A DNA stretch of 64,000 bases from Alistipes sp. (GCA_017483225.1 JAFULF010000037.1:1-64000); one strand, 5' to 3'; positions 35,877-46,089 are shown, numbered from the stretch's first letter. A program made the numbers and translations. The notes: generated by a model not told the origin, from the sequence alone.

Positions 35877-36281
35877 ATGAAAGTATCTCACATTGAGCAT
35901 CTCGGTATCGCAGTTAAGAGCCTTGATGAGGCGATTCCTTATTGGGAGGGCGCACTTGGATTGAAGTGTTACAAAATTGAGGAGGTGGCAGACCAGAAGG
36001 TTCGCACCGCATTCTTTATGCTTGGTCAGACCAAGATTGAGCTCTTGGAGGCAACTTCGGAGGACTCTACAATCGCCAAGTTTATCGAGAACAAGGGTAT
36101 CGGTATCCACCATATGGCTCTTGCCGTAGAGGGCATCGAGGAGCAGTTGGCTGACGCCGAGGCACAGGGCATCCGCCTTATCGACAAGACCCCACGTAAG
36201 GGTGCTGACGATATGACTATCGCCTTCCTCCATCCAAAGAGTACACAGGGTATTCTCACTGAGCTCTGCGAGAAGAAGTAA
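35877..36281 (+). CDS. mce: methylmalonyl-CoA epimerase
   Basis: The 134-residue vicinal-oxygen-chelate enzyme interconverts the R and S forms of methylmalonyl-CoA, joining the mutase to the decarboxylase. IEHLGIAVKSLDEAIPYWEGALG at the start, a metal-binding Glu in KIELLEATS, IHHMALAV and LTELCE carry the expected His/Glu ligands of the two beta-alpha-beta-beta-beta repeats. Length is typical. mmdA starts 201 nt downstream, across a large hairpin repeat. Confidence 0.95.
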   Translation: MKVSHIEHLGIAVKSLDEAIPYWEGALGLKCYKIEEVADQKVRTAFFMLGQTKIELLEATSEDSTIAKFIENKGIGIHHMALAVEGIEEQLADAEAQGIRLIDKTPRKGADDMTIAFLHPKSTQGILTELCEKK

Positions 36282-36290
36282 AAACCGTCT

Positions 36291-36392
36291 AACAAGGTGA
36301 TTTTTTCACCAGACTTCGGTCGCCAAATTCCTCACATACGCTCGGTATGCTGCGGATTTGGCGCCTCGCTTGGCAAAAAAATCCCTCTTGTT
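36291..36392. repeat. REP-like long palindromic element
   Basis: Between mce and mmdA. Outer arms AACAAG (36291-36296) and CTTGTT (36387-36392) enclose GATTTTTT/AAAAAATC, GCCAAAT/ATTTGGC, and a central CATAC/GTATG hairpin (about 36334-36348). It looks like an intergenic palindromic repeat, not a classical terminator, and is followed by a G8 run at 36410-36417. Whether it has sister copies cannot be judged from this window, where it occurs once. Confidence 0.6.
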
Positions 36393-36482
36393 ATACGATT
36401 TTTGGGAGTGGGGGGGGTGATGACCAACCCCAAAAACAAAACCGAAATTTCAAAAAAAGAAAAAATAATCATAAAACAAGTT

Positions 36483-38045
36483 ATGAGCGAAATTCAAAAC
36501 AAAATCAACAAACTCATCGAGAACCGTGAGACGGCTCGTATGGGTGGTGGCGAGAAGGCTATCGAGAAGCAGCACGAGAAGGGTAAGTTTACGGCTCGTG
36601 AGCGTATTCAGATGTTGCTCGACGAGGGTAGCTTCGAGGAGTTCGATATGTTCGTGACTCACCGTTGCTACGACTTCGGTATGGAGAAGAAGCATACCTT
36701 TGGTGATGGTGTGGTAACCGGTTATGGTACTATCGACGGTCGCCTCGTGTATGTATTTGCACAGGACTTCACCGTGACAGCAGGCTCTTTGTCGCTGGCT
36801 TTGGCGGACAAGATTTGCAAGGTTATGGATATGGCTATGCGCAACGGTGCTCCTTGCATCGGTCTGAACGACTCGGGTGGCGCACGTATTCAGGAGGGCG
36901 TAAATGCCTTGGCAGGTTATGCCAACATCTTCCAGCGCAACGTGATGGCTTCGGGTGTTATCCCGCAGATTTCCGCAATCTTCGGCCCTTGCGCAGGTGG
37001 TGCGGTTTACTCGCCGGCTTTGACCGACTTCGTCATCATGAAGAAGAACACCTCCAATATGTTCCTTACCGGCCCGAAGGTTGTTAAGACCGTAACCGGC
37101 GAGGATGTGACACAGGAGCAGCTCGGTGGTGCCGTAATGCACACAACCAAGTCGGGTGTTGCACAGTTCGCTGTCGATACCGAGGAGGAGGGTATTGCAC
37201 TCATCCGCAAGCTCATCTCCTATATGCCACAGAACAATATGGAGGATGCTCCGCTTGCGATGTGCACCGACAACATCGCTCGTTTGGAGGACTCGCTCAA
37301 CGAGATTATCCCTGATAACCCTAATCAGGCTTACGATATGTACGACGTTATCAAGGCTATCGTCGATAATGGCGACTACCTCGAATCGTCGGCTACGTAT
37401 GCAAAGAATATCATCACCTGCTTCGCTCGCTTCAACGGCCAGAGCGTAGGTATCATCGCTAACCAGCCTAAGTTTATGGCAGGTGTGCTCGATATCAATG
37501 CATCTCGCAAGGCTGCCCGCTTCGTGCGCTTCTGCGACGCCTTCAATATTCCAATCGTAACCCTCGTGGACGTTCCGGGCTTCCTTCCGGGTACTACACA
37601 GGAGTATGGTGGCGTTATCACTCATGGTGCGAAGCTTCTCTTTGCATACTGCGAGGCTACCGTTCCGAAGATTACCGTTACACTGCGTAAGGCTTATGGT
37701 GGTGCTTATATCGTTATGTCGTCGAAGCACATCCGTGGCGATATCAACTACGCTTGGCCATCGGCAGAGATTGCCGTTATGGGTGCAAGCGGTGCAGTAG
37801 AGGTTCTCTACGCAAAGCAGTTGGCAGCGTTCACCGATGCAGAGGAGAAGGCGAAGTTCATCGCAGAGAAGGAGCAGGAGTACAAGGATTTGTTCTCGAA
37901 CCCTTACAATGCGGCCCGCTATGGCTACATCGACGATGTTATCGAGCCTCGTAATACTCGTTTCCGCATCATCCGTGCTTTGCAGTCGCTCGCAACCAAG
38001 CGTTTGCAGAACCCTGCGAAGAAGCACTCGAATATTCCATTGTAA
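36483..38045 (+). CDS. mmdA: methylmalonyl-CoA decarboxylase alpha subunit (carboxyltransferase)
   Basis: The 520-residue carboxyltransferase moves the carboxyl group of methylmalonyl-CoA to biotin on the carrier subunit. N-terminal and C-terminal crotonase-like halves are clear: [49 protein letters not shown] and [14 protein letters not shown] with the oxyanion-hole glycines. I start at ATG 36483 ([10 protein letters not shown]); the frame is open further up through the palindromic repeat, but that part is not protein-like. The next genes give the membrane anchor, biotin carrier and sodium pump, so it is decarboxylase rather than biotin-dependent carboxylase. Confidence 0.95.
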   Translation: MSEIQNKINKLIENRETARMGGGEKAIEKQHEKGKFTARERIQMLLDEGSFEEFDMFVTHRCYDFGMEKKHTFGDGVVTGYGTIDGRLVYVFAQDFTVTAGSLSLALADKICKVMDMAMRNGAPCIGLNDSGGARIQEGVNALAGYANIFQRNVMASGVIPQISAIFGPCAGGAVYSPALTDFVIMKKNTSNMFLTGPKVVKTVTGEDVTQEQLGGAVMHTTKSGVAQFAVDTEEEGIALIRKLISYMPQNNMEDAPLAMCTDNIARLEDSLNEIIPDNPNQAYDMYDVIKAIVDNGDYLESSATYAKNIITCFARFNGQSVGIIANQPKFMAGVLDINASRKAARFVRFCDAFNIPIVTLVDVPGFLPGTTQEYGGVITHGAKLLFAYCEATVPKITVTLRKAYGGAYIVMSSKHIRGDINYAWPSAEIAVMGASGAVEVLYAKQLAAFTDAEEKAKFIAEKEQEYKDLFSNPYNAARYGYIDDVIEPRNTRFRIIRALQSLATKRLQNPAKKHSNIPL

Positions 38046-38067
38046 TCCATCGTAAAGAGAAAAGACT

Positions 38068-38421
38068 ATGGATAAGTTTGCAAATGTAGGCTGGCCGGAG
38101 ATGTTGCTGATGGCACTTATCGGCTTTGTATTGGTCTTCGTGGTTCTGGTACTTCTTATTTATATAATGAAGGCTATGGGTTGGGTATTTACCCGCCAGA
38201 AGAAGGCTGCGAAGGTTGCCGAGAAGGGCGCAGCGGCCGACGTTCACGATGCAATTAGCGACCAGGAGATTGCTGCGGCTATCATTACCGCACTCAAACT
38301 CTATAAGAGCAACTTGCACGACCGAGAGTCGGAGATGCTGACCATCAACCGCATCACCCGAGCATACTCGCCTTGGAACTCGAAAATTCACGGATTGACT
38401 CAGGTACCTGAGAGAAAATAA
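38068..38421 (+). CDS. decarboxylase gamma subunit (OadG-like membrane anchor)
   Basis: The 117-residue protein has one membrane helix (about 12-36: MLLMALIGFVLVFVVLVLLIYI split over the segment), then a charged Ala/Lys-rich cytosolic part and an I-AAIITALKLYK helix. In sodium-pumping decarboxylases such a subunit joins the soluble carboxyltransferase and biotin carrier to the beta subunit and assists assembly. It lies 22 nt after mmdA and 14 nt before the carrier gene. Identity rests on size, topology and neighbours more than on motifs. Confidence 0.82.
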   Translation: MDKFANVGWPEMLLMALIGFVLVFVVLVLLIYIMKAMGWVFTRQKKAAKVAEKGAAADVHDAISDQEIAAAIITALKLYKSNLHDRESEMLTINRITRAYSPWNSKIHGLTQVPERK

Positions 38422-38435
38422 TTTAACAAGCAGAA

Positions 38436-38894
38436 ATGAAAAAGTATTCTTTGAAAATCAACGGCAATCCATACGAAGTAAAGATTGACGATATTAACGA
38501 GGCATCGACCGTGGCACACGTGACGGTTAATGGCACGAAGTACAATGTAGAGATTGAGGGTGGTAAGGCTGCGGCTGTGAAGAAGCCGCAGGTTGTTGCT
38601 GCTCCGGAGGCTACCGGTCTGTCGGTAACTCCTAAGACTCCTATCGCATCGAAGCCTGCTGCTGCTCCGGTTGCTGCCGGCGGCTTGAAGGTTAACTGCC
38701 CACTGCCGGGTACCGTTATCTCCTTGAACGTCAAGGAGGGTGACACCGTAACCGCAGGTCAGACCCTTCTGGTATTGGAGGCGATGAAGATGGAGAACAA
38801 CATCGACGCAGAGCGTGGCGGTGTTGTTAAGCAGGTACTTGTTTCGGCAGGTGCTACTGTAATGGAGGGAGATGTTTTACTTGTTATTGAGTAG
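38436..38894 (+). CDS. biotin carboxyl carrier subunit of the decarboxylase
   Basis: The 152-residue protein has an N-terminal scaffold (about 1-45), an Ala/Pro/Lys hinge (50-82) and a biotinyl domain (83-152). The biotin is attached to K118 in LEAMKMEN. It shuttles CO2 from the carboxyltransferase (MmdA) to the membrane beta subunit. It is 5 nt before the beta-subunit gene. Typical of the MmdC/gcdC kind in Bacteroidales. Confidence 0.92.
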   Translation: MKKYSLKINGNPYEVKIDDINEASTVAHVTVNGTKYNVEIEGGKAAAVKKPQVVAAPEATGLSVTPKTPIASKPAAAPVAAGGLKVNCPLPGTVISLNVKEGDTVTAGQTLLVLEAMKMENNIDAERGGVVKQVLVSAGATVMEGDVLLVIE

Positions 38895-38899
38895 GCGTT

Positions 38900-40111
38900 A
38901 TGATTACTCTGTTGCAGTCTGATAACTTTATACTCGATAGTCTGGTCAAGTTTGTCCAGATGTCGGGCTTTATGGCATTTTTTGCAGACGGCGGCTGGAA
39001 GTTTATCATTATGATTGCTATCGCCTGCCTTCTGCTCTACCTTGCCATCAAGAAGCAGTTCGAGCCGCTGTTGTTGCTCCCTATTGCCTTCGGTATGCTG
39101 CTGACCAACCTCCCCGGTGCGGGTATGTTCCACTCGGAGTTCTTCGCCGGTGGCCACGTAGATTGGGCACAGTTTGCTGCCGGCAAGGCGGGTCTGCTCG
39201 ACGTGCTGTATCTGGGTGTTAAACTCGGAGTATATCCTTGTTTGATATTTGTGGGTGTAGGTGCTATGACCGACTTCGGTCCGCTGATTGCCAACCCGAA
39301 GAGCTTCCTTCTGGGTGCTGCGGCACAGCTCGGTATCTTCGCTACCTTTATCGGCGCTTATGCACTCGGCTTCGAGCCTAACCAGTGCGGTAGTATCGGT
39401 ATCATTGGTGGTGCAGACGGCCCTACCTCTATCTTCCTTACGGCGAAACTTGCTCCGGAGTTGCTCGGCCCTATCGCCATCGCAGCATACTCTTATATGG
39501 CCCTCGTACCGGTTATTCAGCCACCTATTATGCGTGCGCTGACCACCGAGAAGGAGCGTAAGATTAAGATGTCGCAGCTTCGTCAGGTGTCGAAGACCGA
39601 GAAGATTCTCTTCCCTATCATCATCACCGTTATCATCTCGTTGTTCTTGCCGGATGCAGCTCCACTCGTAGGCTGTCTGATGCTCGGTAACCTGATGAAG
39701 GAGTGCGGTGTTGTTGACCGTTTGAGCAAGACCGTTCAGAACGAGTTGATGAATATCGTGGTTATCTTCCTCGGTATCTCTGTGGGTGCTACCGCTACTG
39801 CGGATTCGTTCCTCAACACGCAGACACTCTTTATCCTCTGCCTCGGTATCCTCGCATTCAGCGGTGGTACGGCAGGAGGTGTACTGCTTGCAAAGGTGAT
39901 GAACCTCTTTGCGAAGGAGGGCAATAAGATTAACCCGCTCATCGGTTCGGCCGGTGTGTCGGCGGTACCTATGGCTGCACGTGTATCGCAGGTTGAGGGT
40001 CAGAAGGCCGACCCATCGAACTTCCTGCTTATGCACGCTATGGGACCAAATGTCGCCGGCGTGGTAGGTTCTGCGGTGGCAGCAGGTATCCTGCTTGCAT
40101 TCTTCGGATAG
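38900..40111 (+). CDS. sodium-translocating decarboxylase beta subunit
   Basis: The 403-residue polytopic inner-membrane protein (OadB/MmdB family) releases CO2 from carboxybiotin and pumps Na+ outward. Diagnostic stretches are [19 protein letters not shown] (about 170-188), [34 protein letters not shown] and the C-terminal [15 protein letters not shown]. The key Asp in GGADGPT is present. It is the last gene of the mce-mmdA set and is followed by a terminator. The set turns methylmalonyl-CoA decarboxylation into a sodium gradient. Confidence 0.94.
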   Translation: MITLLQSDNFILDSLVKFVQMSGFMAFFADGGWKFIIMIAIACLLLYLAIKKQFEPLLLLPIAFGMLLTNLPGAGMFHSEFFAGGHVDWAQFAAGKAGLLDVLYLGVKLGVYPCLIFVGVGAMTDFGPLIANPKSFLLGAAAQLGIFATFIGAYALGFEPNQCGSIGIIGGADGPTSIFLTAKLAPELLGPIAIAAYSYMALVPVIQPPIMRALTTEKERKIKMSQLRQVSKTEKILFPIIITVIISLFLPDAAPLVGCLMLGNLMKECGVVDRLSKTVQNELMNIVVIFLGISVGATATADSFLNTQTLFILCLGILAFSGGTAGGVLLAKVMNLFAKEGNKINPLIGSAGVSAVPMAARVSQVEGQKADPSNFLLMHAMGPNVAGVVGSAVAAGILLAFFG

Positions 40112-40129
40112 TAGAGCACTATTGATAAG

Positions 40130-40170
40130 AAAATTCCGTATAGACTAATGTCTGTGCGGAATTTTTGTTA
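40130..40170 (+). terminator. terminator of the decarboxylase operon
   Basis: AAAATTCCG (40130-40138) pairs with CGGAATTTT (40157-40165), with a small inner AGAC/GTCT stem and a trailing T run. Confidence 0.85.
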
Positions 40171-40206
40171 TGTGCTCTCGTATGGCGACGATTCCCTAAT
40201 TACCCC

Positions 40207-40956
40207 TTAATGATGATGGGGTAGCACCGTGTGGGCAACTACGCCGTGCGACACGATTTGAATAGGGCAACAGTAGTTGTCGAGTTGCTCCTGCGTGATG
40301 ATGTTCGAGTCGTGACGATGTACGGTGCGATTTACGCATACGATGTTCTTCACGACGCTGGTTATTGTGCCGATGTCGTGCGACACCATAACAATCGCCA
40401 TACGCTCATTCAGACGGTGCAGAAGCGTGTATAGTTCATTCTCAAACTGATTGTCCACGAAGTTGGTCGGCTCGTCGAGAATCAGCAACCGAGGCTCGAC
40501 GATGATGGCTCGGCAGAGCAGAGCACGCTGCATCTGTCCGCCCGAAATCTCGCCAATCTGCTTATCGGCAATCTCCTTTATGCCGGCGAGTTCCAGTAGC
40601 TCCATAGCCTTGTTGTAGTCGGCACGCCTGTAACGGCCGAAGAAGCCCTTATCGGCCTGCAATCCCGATAGCACCACCTCCACGACGCTGATAGGGAACG
40701 ACGTGTCGAAGTTCGTCTGCTGCGGCATATAGCCGATAAGACGCTTGTGACCATCAAAAAGAGTAGGGGAGAGAGAAATCTCTCCGCTGTGCGGGAGTGC
40801 ACCCAGAATGCTCTTTATCAGCGTGGTCTTACCACCTCCGTTGGGGCCTATTATGCCGAGGAAGTCGTCGGCGAATATGTCGAGCGACACCCCCTCCAAG
40901 GCCGTGTAGCCGTCGTAGCGTACCGATACGTTGCGCAGTGATACGATGCTCTCCAT
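40207..40956 (-). CDS. znuC: zinc/manganese ABC transporter ATPase
   Basis: The 249-residue ABC ATPase has Walker A GPNGGGKT (37-44), Q-loop PQQTNFD (78-84), signature ISGGQMQ (137-143), Walker B LLILDEP (157-163) and the H-switch MVSHDIG. The C-terminus has an unusual His-containing tail (HRHDSN, VLPHHH), which fits metal handling. It is 1 nt after znuA, the binding protein. No membrane permease (ZnuB) gene is adjacent on either side; downstream lies the convergent decarboxylase operon. So the transporter must borrow a permease from elsewhere. Confidence 0.9.
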   Translation of the reverse strand: MESIVSLRNVSVRYDGYTALEGVSLDIFADDFLGIIGPNGGGKTTLIKSILGALPHSGEISLSPTLFDGHKRLIGYMPQQTNFDTSFPISVVEVVLSGLQADKGFFGRYRRADYNKAMELLELAGIKEIADKQIGEISGGQMQRALLCRAIIVEPRLLILDEPTNFVDNQFENELYTLLHRLNERMAIVMVSHDIGTITSVVKNIVCVNRTVHRHDSNIITQEQLDNYCCPIQIVSHGVVAHTVLPHHH

Positions 40957-40957
40957 G

Positions 40958-41818
40958 CTACTCTGTGATTAAGCGGGTTATCTCTCGCAGGTTCTCTATG
41001 ATGTTCTCGTCCAGAGGGTTTATCTCAACCGCCTCGGCGCCAATTTCGCTGCATATAGCCTCAACGCTCGATTTGGGGAACTCCGATTGATAAAAGACCC
41101 TCGTCACGCCATCCTTGCGTGCTCGGTCTATAATCTGGGCAATGCGCTTTATGCCGGCCTCCTTGCCCTCCTTCTCGACCGCCACCTGCTCAATGCCGTA
41201 GGCACGTGAGAAGTAGGTGAGTGCCGGGTGGTAAATCACGAAGTAGGGGAGTCGTGAGTATCGGCACATCTCCGCCACCTCCTCATTGAGGTCCAACAAC
41301 TGTTGGCACAATACGTTGTACCGCTCCTCATACTTTACGGAGTCGGGCATCTCGGCACGGATGGCCGTGAAGGCGTTCTCCGCCATAGTCTGCAACTCGG
41401 TCGGCGAGCACCAGATGTGAGGGTCTATGCCGTGGTGGCAGTGGTGCGAGTGGTGGGTGTGCGAGCAGCTGCCGGCAATCGGCGTGATGCCTCGGCTCAA
41501 ATCGATAATCTTGGAGCGGTTTTCAACCTTGTTGAGCAACGCCCGCTCGAAGTCCAACAGCCCCGTGCCGAAGATGAGGCGTGAGGAGTTCAACTCGATG
41601 AACTGACGAGGTGTCGGCTCGAAACTCTCCGGCGAGGCTCCCGCCGGTACCAGCACCTCCACACGGAAGTCGTCGCCGACAATCTGCTTGACGAGGTACT
41701 TTATCGGCGCAATGGATACGTACATTACATTATCCTGTCGGCTACGCTCTTGGCATCCGCCAAGAAGCATCACGCTCATCAGAGCGACACATATATATAA
41801 TATAGGAATGCGTTTCAT
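40958..41818 (-). CDS. znuA: zinc-binding lipoprotein of an ABC importer (ZnuA-like)
   Basis: The 286-residue cluster-9 binding protein has lipobox LLGGC (Cys22). YVSIAPIKYLVKQIVGDDFRVEVLVPAGASPE is read in parts at 33-64; the His-rich loop HTHHSHHCHHG (120-130) followed by DPHIW is the zinc-trapping loop typical of ZnuA. Other ligands are in the H of IYHPALTYFSRAYG and the Asp/Glu in YQSEFPKS. It should collect Zn2+ in the periplasm for ZnuC. The promoter at 41847-41877 is a perfect match; I see no Zur box that I could defend. Confidence 0.92.
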   Translation of the reverse strand: MKRIPILYICVALMSVMLLGGCQERSRQDNVMYVSIAPIKYLVKQIVGDDFRVEVLVPAGASPESFEPTPRQFIELNSSRLIFGTGLLDFERALLNKVENRSKIIDLSRGITPIAGSCSHTHHSHHCHHGIDPHIWCSPTELQTMAENAFTAIRAEMPDSVKYEERYNVLCQQLLDLNEEVAEMCRYSRLPYFVIYHPALTYFSRAYGIEQVAVEKEGKEAGIKRIAQIIDRARKDGVTRVFYQSEFPKSSVEAICSEIGAEAVEINPLDENIIENLREITRLITE

Positions 41819-41846
41819 CTGTTGCTCAATTGGAATTTCTGTACTG

Positions 41847-41877
41847 CAAAAGTAGTAATTTGGTTTGAATAATCAAA
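41847..41877 (-). promoter_or_regulatory. promoter of znuA-znuC
   Basis: Minus strand: TTTG (41877-41874), 19 nt, TACTTTTG (41854-41847); 28 nt before the znuA start. Confidence 0.75.
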
Positions 41878-41918
41878 TGTAAAAGTACAACTTCTATGAG
41901 GGTGGTTAATGAAAGATA

Positions 41919-41947
41919 GGGCTGTCCGCAAACTCTGTGGACAGCCC
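41919..41947 (-). terminator. terminator of the transketolase gene
   Basis: A nine-pair GC-rich stem (GGGCTGTCC 41919-41927 with GGACAGCCC 41939-41947) 36 nt after the stop; on the minus strand it is followed by TATCTTTC, so the T run is poor. Confidence 0.65.
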
Positions 41948-41983
41948 CAAAAGGTTATCGGCGATTACGCTATCGGCAGAGAA

Positions 41984-44014
41984 CTACTTGCCGAGGAGCT
42001 TCATCACCTCGTTATATACGGTCTCGCCGTTGTAGCCGAACTCTGTATCCAGCACCTTGTAAGGAGCCGAGTAGCCGAAGTGGTCAAGGCCGTGGATATT
42101 CTCCAACGAGCCTACCAGACCGAGCAGCGTTACAGGCAGACCGGAGGTCATACCGTAGCGTGTAATCTCGGCAGGGAGTACGGCGTTCTGGTACGACTTT
42201 GGCTGGTCACGGAACAAGCCCTCGCTCGGCACGTTTACCACACGTACATTCACGCCCTCCTTTTTCAGGAGTTCGGCACCCTCAACCAGCGTAGATACCT
42301 CCGAGCCGGATGCGAGCATTACAACCTGCGGCTTCGCCGAGTCCATAACGATATACGCACCCTTCTGCGACTGCAAAGCCTCCTCACGACGCTGTGCGCT
42401 CAAAGTAGGGAGGTTCTTGATATTCTGACGAGAGAGAATCAGCGCCACAGGGCGGTGCTCCTCCAGGGCAATCTTCCACGCTGCCACGGTATCCTCGCCA
42501 TCAGCAGGGCGGAGAACTACCATCGAGCGCTCGCCATTGTGGTTGCGCAGGTGCTCCATAAGGCGGATTTGTGCCTCCTGCTCGATAGGCTGGTGGGTAG
42601 GGCCATCCTCGCCTACACGGAACGAGTCGTGTGTCCAGATGAATATGACGTGCAGGTGCATCAGCGCCGAGAGGCGAACCACCGGCTTCATATAGTCCGA
42701 GAATACGAAGAAGGTACCGCAGGCAGGGATGATGCCGCCGTGCAGTGCCATACCGTTCATAATACAAGCCATCGTGAACTCCGATACGCCCGCCTGGAAG
42801 AACTTGCCGCTGAAATCGCCCTTACGGAAGGCGTGGGTCTTCTTCAAGAAGCCGTCGGTCTTGTCCGAGTTGCTCAAATCGGCAGATGCAACCACCATGT
42901 TCTCGACCTTCTCGGCAAATACACCGAGCATCGTAGCCGAGGCGGCACGTGTAGCCTGGTCCGGCTTCATCTCTATCGAGCGGTAGTCTATCTGTGGCAA
43001 CTTGCCGGAGAGGAAGGAGTCGAGTTTGAGTGCCAACGCTACGTTTGCGCTACGCCACTCCGCCTCGATACGCTTGCGCTCAACCATCTCTGCACGCAGA
43101 GCGGCGGCACGGTCAGCATATACCTGTGCACTCTCAGGGAAGATTGTGAACGGATTCTCAGGGTCGCCACCGAGGTTGCGTACTGTGGCTGCATAGTCGG
43201 CACCGGCAGCCGAGAGAGGCTGTCCGTGTGTGCAGACCTTATTCTCGAAGCTTGCGCCATCGGCAGCTACGGCACCCTTGCCCATCACGGTCTTGCCGAT
43301 GATGAGGGTAGGGGCATCCGAAGGCTCGTTAGCCTTGCGCAACGCCTCACGAATCTGCGGAATGTTCTGGCCGTCAATCTCGATTACGTTCCAGCCCCAA
43401 GCACGATACTTGGCTGCTACATCCTCCGTATCCACCTCATCGACCATCGTCGAGAGCTGTACGTTGTTCGAGTCGTAGTACATAATCAGGTTCGAAAGAC
43501 CGAGGTTGCCGGCGATACGGCCTACACCCTGCGATACCTCCTCCTGCACTGCGCCGTCGGAGATATAGATATAGGTCTTGTGAGCCATCCACTCGCCAAA
43601 ACGAGCCACCATAAAGCGCTCGGCGATAGCGGCACCCAGGCCCATAGCGTGTCCCTGACCCAGAGGGCCGGAGGTGTTCTCTACACCACGCAGGAAATCA
43701 ACTTCCGGGTGTCCTGGAGTGACGCTGCCCCACTGGCGGAACTGTGAAAGGTCCTCCATTGAGTAGTGTCCTGCCAAAGCAAGCACAGAGTAGAGCATTG
43801 GCGACATATGGCCGGGGTCGAGGAAGAATCGGTCACGGAACGGATAGAGCATATTATCCGGGTCGTAACGCAGGAACTCTGCGAAGAGCACATTTACAAA
43901 ATCGGCTCCACCCATAGCACCGCCCGGGTGTCCCGACTTTGCCTTCTCTACCATCGAGGCTGCAAGAACTCGTATGTTGTTTGCTGCCTTTGCAAGTTGA
44001 ATGTCAGTAGTCAT
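41984..44014 (-). CDS. tkt: transketolase
   Basis: The 676-residue thiamine-diphosphate enzyme moves two-carbon units in the pentose phosphate pathway. N-terminal KSGHPGGAMGGADF, the TPP site ISDGAVQEEVSQG...YYDSNNVQLS (about 153-190, where GDG is replaced by SDG), a pyrimidine-binding domain with FIWTHDSFRVGEDGPTHQPIEQ split over about 455-476, and a C-terminal domain are all present. Length is typical. It is a single-gene unit with a terminator behind it. Confidence 0.96.
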   Translation of the reverse strand: MTTDIQLAKAANNIRVLAASMVEKAKSGHPGGAMGGADFVNVLFAEFLRYDPDNMLYPFRDRFFLDPGHMSPMLYSVLALAGHYSMEDLSQFRQWGSVTPGHPEVDFLRGVENTSGPLGQGHAMGLGAAIAERFMVARFGEWMAHKTYIYISDGAVQEEVSQGVGRIAGNLGLSNLIMYYDSNNVQLSTMVDEVDTEDVAAKYRAWGWNVIEIDGQNIPQIREALRKANEPSDAPTLIIGKTVMGKGAVAADGASFENKVCTHGQPLSAAGADYAATVRNLGGDPENPFTIFPESAQVYADRAAALRAEMVERKRIEAEWRSANVALALKLDSFLSGKLPQIDYRSIEMKPDQATRAASATMLGVFAEKVENMVVASADLSNSDKTDGFLKKTHAFRKGDFSGKFFQAGVSEFTMACIMNGMALHGGIIPACGTFFVFSDYMKPVVRLSALMHLHVIFIWTHDSFRVGEDGPTHQPIEQEAQIRLMEHLRNHNGERSMVVLRPADGEDTVAAWKIALEEHRPVALILSRQNIKNLPTLSAQRREEALQSQKGAYIVMDSAKPQVVMLASGSEVSTLVEGAELLKKEGVNVRVVNVPSEGLFRDQPKSYQNAVLPAEITRYGMTSGLPVTLLGLVGSLENIHGLDHFGYSAPYKVLDTEFGYNGETVYNEVMKLLGK

Positions 44015-44040
44015 ATTGTTTTGTTTTGCTTGTTAGATTA

Positions 44041-44048
44041 CAAATGTA
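44041..44048 (-). promoter_or_regulatory. -7 box of the tkt promoter
   Basis: TACATTTG on the minus strand, 27 nt before the ATG; no clear -33 element. Confidence 0.45.
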
Positions 44049-44091
44049 GTAATTATTTTCTAAATAATTATGAATCTGCCACTCTTTTTTT

Positions 44092-45402
44092 TTAGCCGGC
44101 ATTGCGCAAAACCTCCACGGGCATACGCTCGAACTTGCTCTGTGCATACTCTCGTGTGATGTTTACCTGCTTGCGGTCGGAGGTTGGCAACTCATACATC
44201 AGGTCGGTCATTATTGCCTCGCAGATGGAGCGCAGACCTCGTGCACCGAGTTTGAACTCTACCGCCTTATCCACGATGTAGTCGAGCGTATCCTCCTCGA
44301 AGGAGAGCTCTACGCCATCCATATCGAGCAGACGCTTGTACTGACGCACGATGGCATTCTTCGGCTCTGTGAGGATATTGCGCAACACGTCACGAGTCAG
44401 AGGTTCCATATATGTCAGCACCGGCAGACGACCCACGAGCTCGGGAATGAGGCCGAAACTCTTGATATCCTGCGGCTGAATATAGCGCATAATATTCTCC
44501 TTATCCACGCACTCGGTCTTTCTGCGGCCATAGCCTATGGCGTGGGTGTTCAGACGCTGTGCAATACGCTTCTCGATGCCGTCGAAGGCTCCTCCGCAGA
44601 TGAAGAGGATGTTGCGGGTGTCGATATGTACGAACTTCTGGTCGGGGTGCTTGCGACCACCCTCGGGAGCAACATTTACCACCGTGCCTTCGAGAATTTT
44701 GAGCAGCGCCTGCTGCACTCCCTCGCCCGACACGTCACGGGTGATGCTCGGGTTGTCGCCCTTGCGGGCAATCTTATCTATCTCGTCGATGAAGATGATG
44801 CCTCGTTGTGTAGCCTCCAAGTTGTAGTTGGATGCCTGATAGAGGCGAGAGAGAATACCCTCGACATCCTCACCCACATATCCCGCCTCGGTCAGCACCG
44901 TAGCATCTACGATGGTGAAGGGTACGTTGAGCAGGCGTGCGATGGTGCGTGCTATGAGGGTCTTACCGGTACCCGTAGGGCCTACGAGAACGATATTCGA
45001 CTTCTCCAACTCGACATCGTTGTTCTCCTCTTGTGTCAAAGAGGCTTTGTCGCCTGCCTTCTCTGCCGCCATCAGACGCTTGTAGTGGTTATAGACGGCA
45101 ACCGAGATGTATCGCTTTGCCATCTCCTGACCGATGACATACTTGTCGAGAAACTCCTTTATCTCGGCAGGCTTGTATATCTTGCTCTCCGCAAAGCTCT
45201 CCTTCTGTCTTTTTGCCGACTCCTGCAACATATCATTCTCGGCGAGCGACTTGTATCCCAACTCGATACATCTGTCGCAGATGTTCGCTCCGCTATCCAC
45301 ACCACGGAACAGAAGTGCCGCCTCACGACGTGGTCGGCCGCAGAATGAGCAGCAATCCTCGTGGCGGTGTCCTCCGCCCTTGTTTCCTTTTCCTGTTGCC
45401 AT
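44092..45402 (-). CDS. clpX: ATP-dependent Clp protease ATP-binding subunit ClpX
   Basis: The 436-residue AAA+ unfoldase feeds tagged proteins to ClpP. The N-terminal zinc finger has Cys18, Cys21, Cys42 and Cys45 (CSFCG, ICDRC); Walker A is GPTGTGKT (141-148), Walker B IIFIDEID. The pore loop GYVGEDVEG and the ClpP-binding IGY loop (HAIGYGRR) are intact. It is 4 nt after clpP, in the usual tig-clpP-clpX order. Confidence 0.97.
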   Translation of the reverse strand: MATGKGNKGGGHRHEDCCSFCGRPRREAALLFRGVDSGANICDRCIELGYKSLAENDMLQESAKRQKESFAESKIYKPAEIKEFLDKYVIGQEMAKRYISVAVYNHYKRLMAAEKAGDKASLTQEENNDVELEKSNIVLVGPTGTGKTLIARTIARLLNVPFTIVDATVLTEAGYVGEDVEGILSRLYQASNYNLEATQRGIIFIDEIDKIARKGDNPSITRDVSGEGVQQALLKILEGTVVNVAPEGGRKHPDQKFVHIDTRNILFICGGAFDGIEKRIAQRLNTHAIGYGRRKTECVDKENIMRYIQPQDIKSFGLIPELVGRLPVLTYMEPLTRDVLRNILTEPKNAIVRQYKRLLDMDGVELSFEEDTLDYIVDKAVEFKLGARGLRSICEAIMTDLMYELPTSDRKQVNITREYAQSKFERMPVEVLRNAG

Positions 45403-45406
45403 ATCT

Positions 45407-46075
45407 CTATCGTTTGCTTACCACGTTGTCTATCAAACCATACGAGAGGGCCTCCTCTGCCGAGAGCCAGTAGTCACGGTCGGCATCCTTCTCAATCTGC
45501 TTCACGCTCTTGCCGCTGTGGTGCGAGAGGATGTTGTACAAATCCTGCTTCACACGCTTGATTTCACGGGCCGTAATCTCTATGTCGGAGGCCTGACCCT
45601 GCACGCCACCCAGCGGCTGATGAATCATCACACGTGAGTGGGGGAGTGCCGAGCGCTTGCCCGCCGCACCTGCCGTGAGCAATACCGCACCCATTGATGC
45701 CGCCATACCGGTACAGATGGTCGCCACGTCGCAGCTGATGAGCTGCATCGTGTCGTAGATGCCCAAACCTGCCGATACGCTACCGCCCGGTGAGTTGATA
45801 TATATCTGAATATCCTTGCTCGGGTCCACCGATTCGAGGAAGAGCAGCTGTGCCTGAATGATGTTCGCCACATCGTCATTTATCGGTGTGCCGAGGAACA
45901 TAATGCGCTCCATCATCAGTCGGCTGAATACGTCTAATTGGGTGACGTTGAGCTGTCGCTCTTCGAGAATCATCGGATTCACGTATGACGAAGCCACCGA
46001 GCGGAAGTTGTGCAACGAGAGCGAGGAGATGCCTCGATGTTTGAGTGCGTATTTCTCAAATTCGTTCATAATCAT
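45407..46075 (-). CDS. clpP: ATP-dependent Clp protease proteolytic subunit
   Basis: The 222-residue serine protease forms the two-ring chamber of ClpXP. Catalytic S127 sits in TGMAASMGA and H152 in MIHQPLGG; the substrate-binding NSPGGSV lies at 94-100. A second ATG two codons in (46069) is an equal start. The N-terminus has a short propeptide-like extension. It lies between tig (80 nt, with a hairpin) and clpX (4 nt). Confidence 0.97.
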   Translation of the reverse strand: MIMNEFEKYALKHRGISSLSLHNFRSVASSYVNPMILEERQLNVTQLDVFSRLMMERIMFLGTPINDDVANIIQAQLLFLESVDPSKDIQIYINSPGGSVSAGLGIYDTMQLISCDVATICTGMAASMGAVLLTAGAAGKRSALPHSRVMIHQPLGGVQGQASDIEITAREIKRVKQDLYNILSHHSGKSVKQIEKDADRDYWLSAEEALSYGLIDNVVSKR

Positions 46076-46089
46076 ATCTGTTTTTTGAT

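Noticed and set aside
36297..36482. Upstream extension of mmdA
   Set aside because: The added codons translate the palindromic repeat and G8 run, and known MmdA proteins start near ATG 36483.
41909..43747. 612-residue frame opposite transketolase, and similar long antisense frames at 23963-25555, 36450-38027, 38759-40036 and 49055-50758
   Set aside because: They are shadows caused by the codon bias of strongly expressed genes on the other strand: low-complexity composition, no motifs, no promoters.
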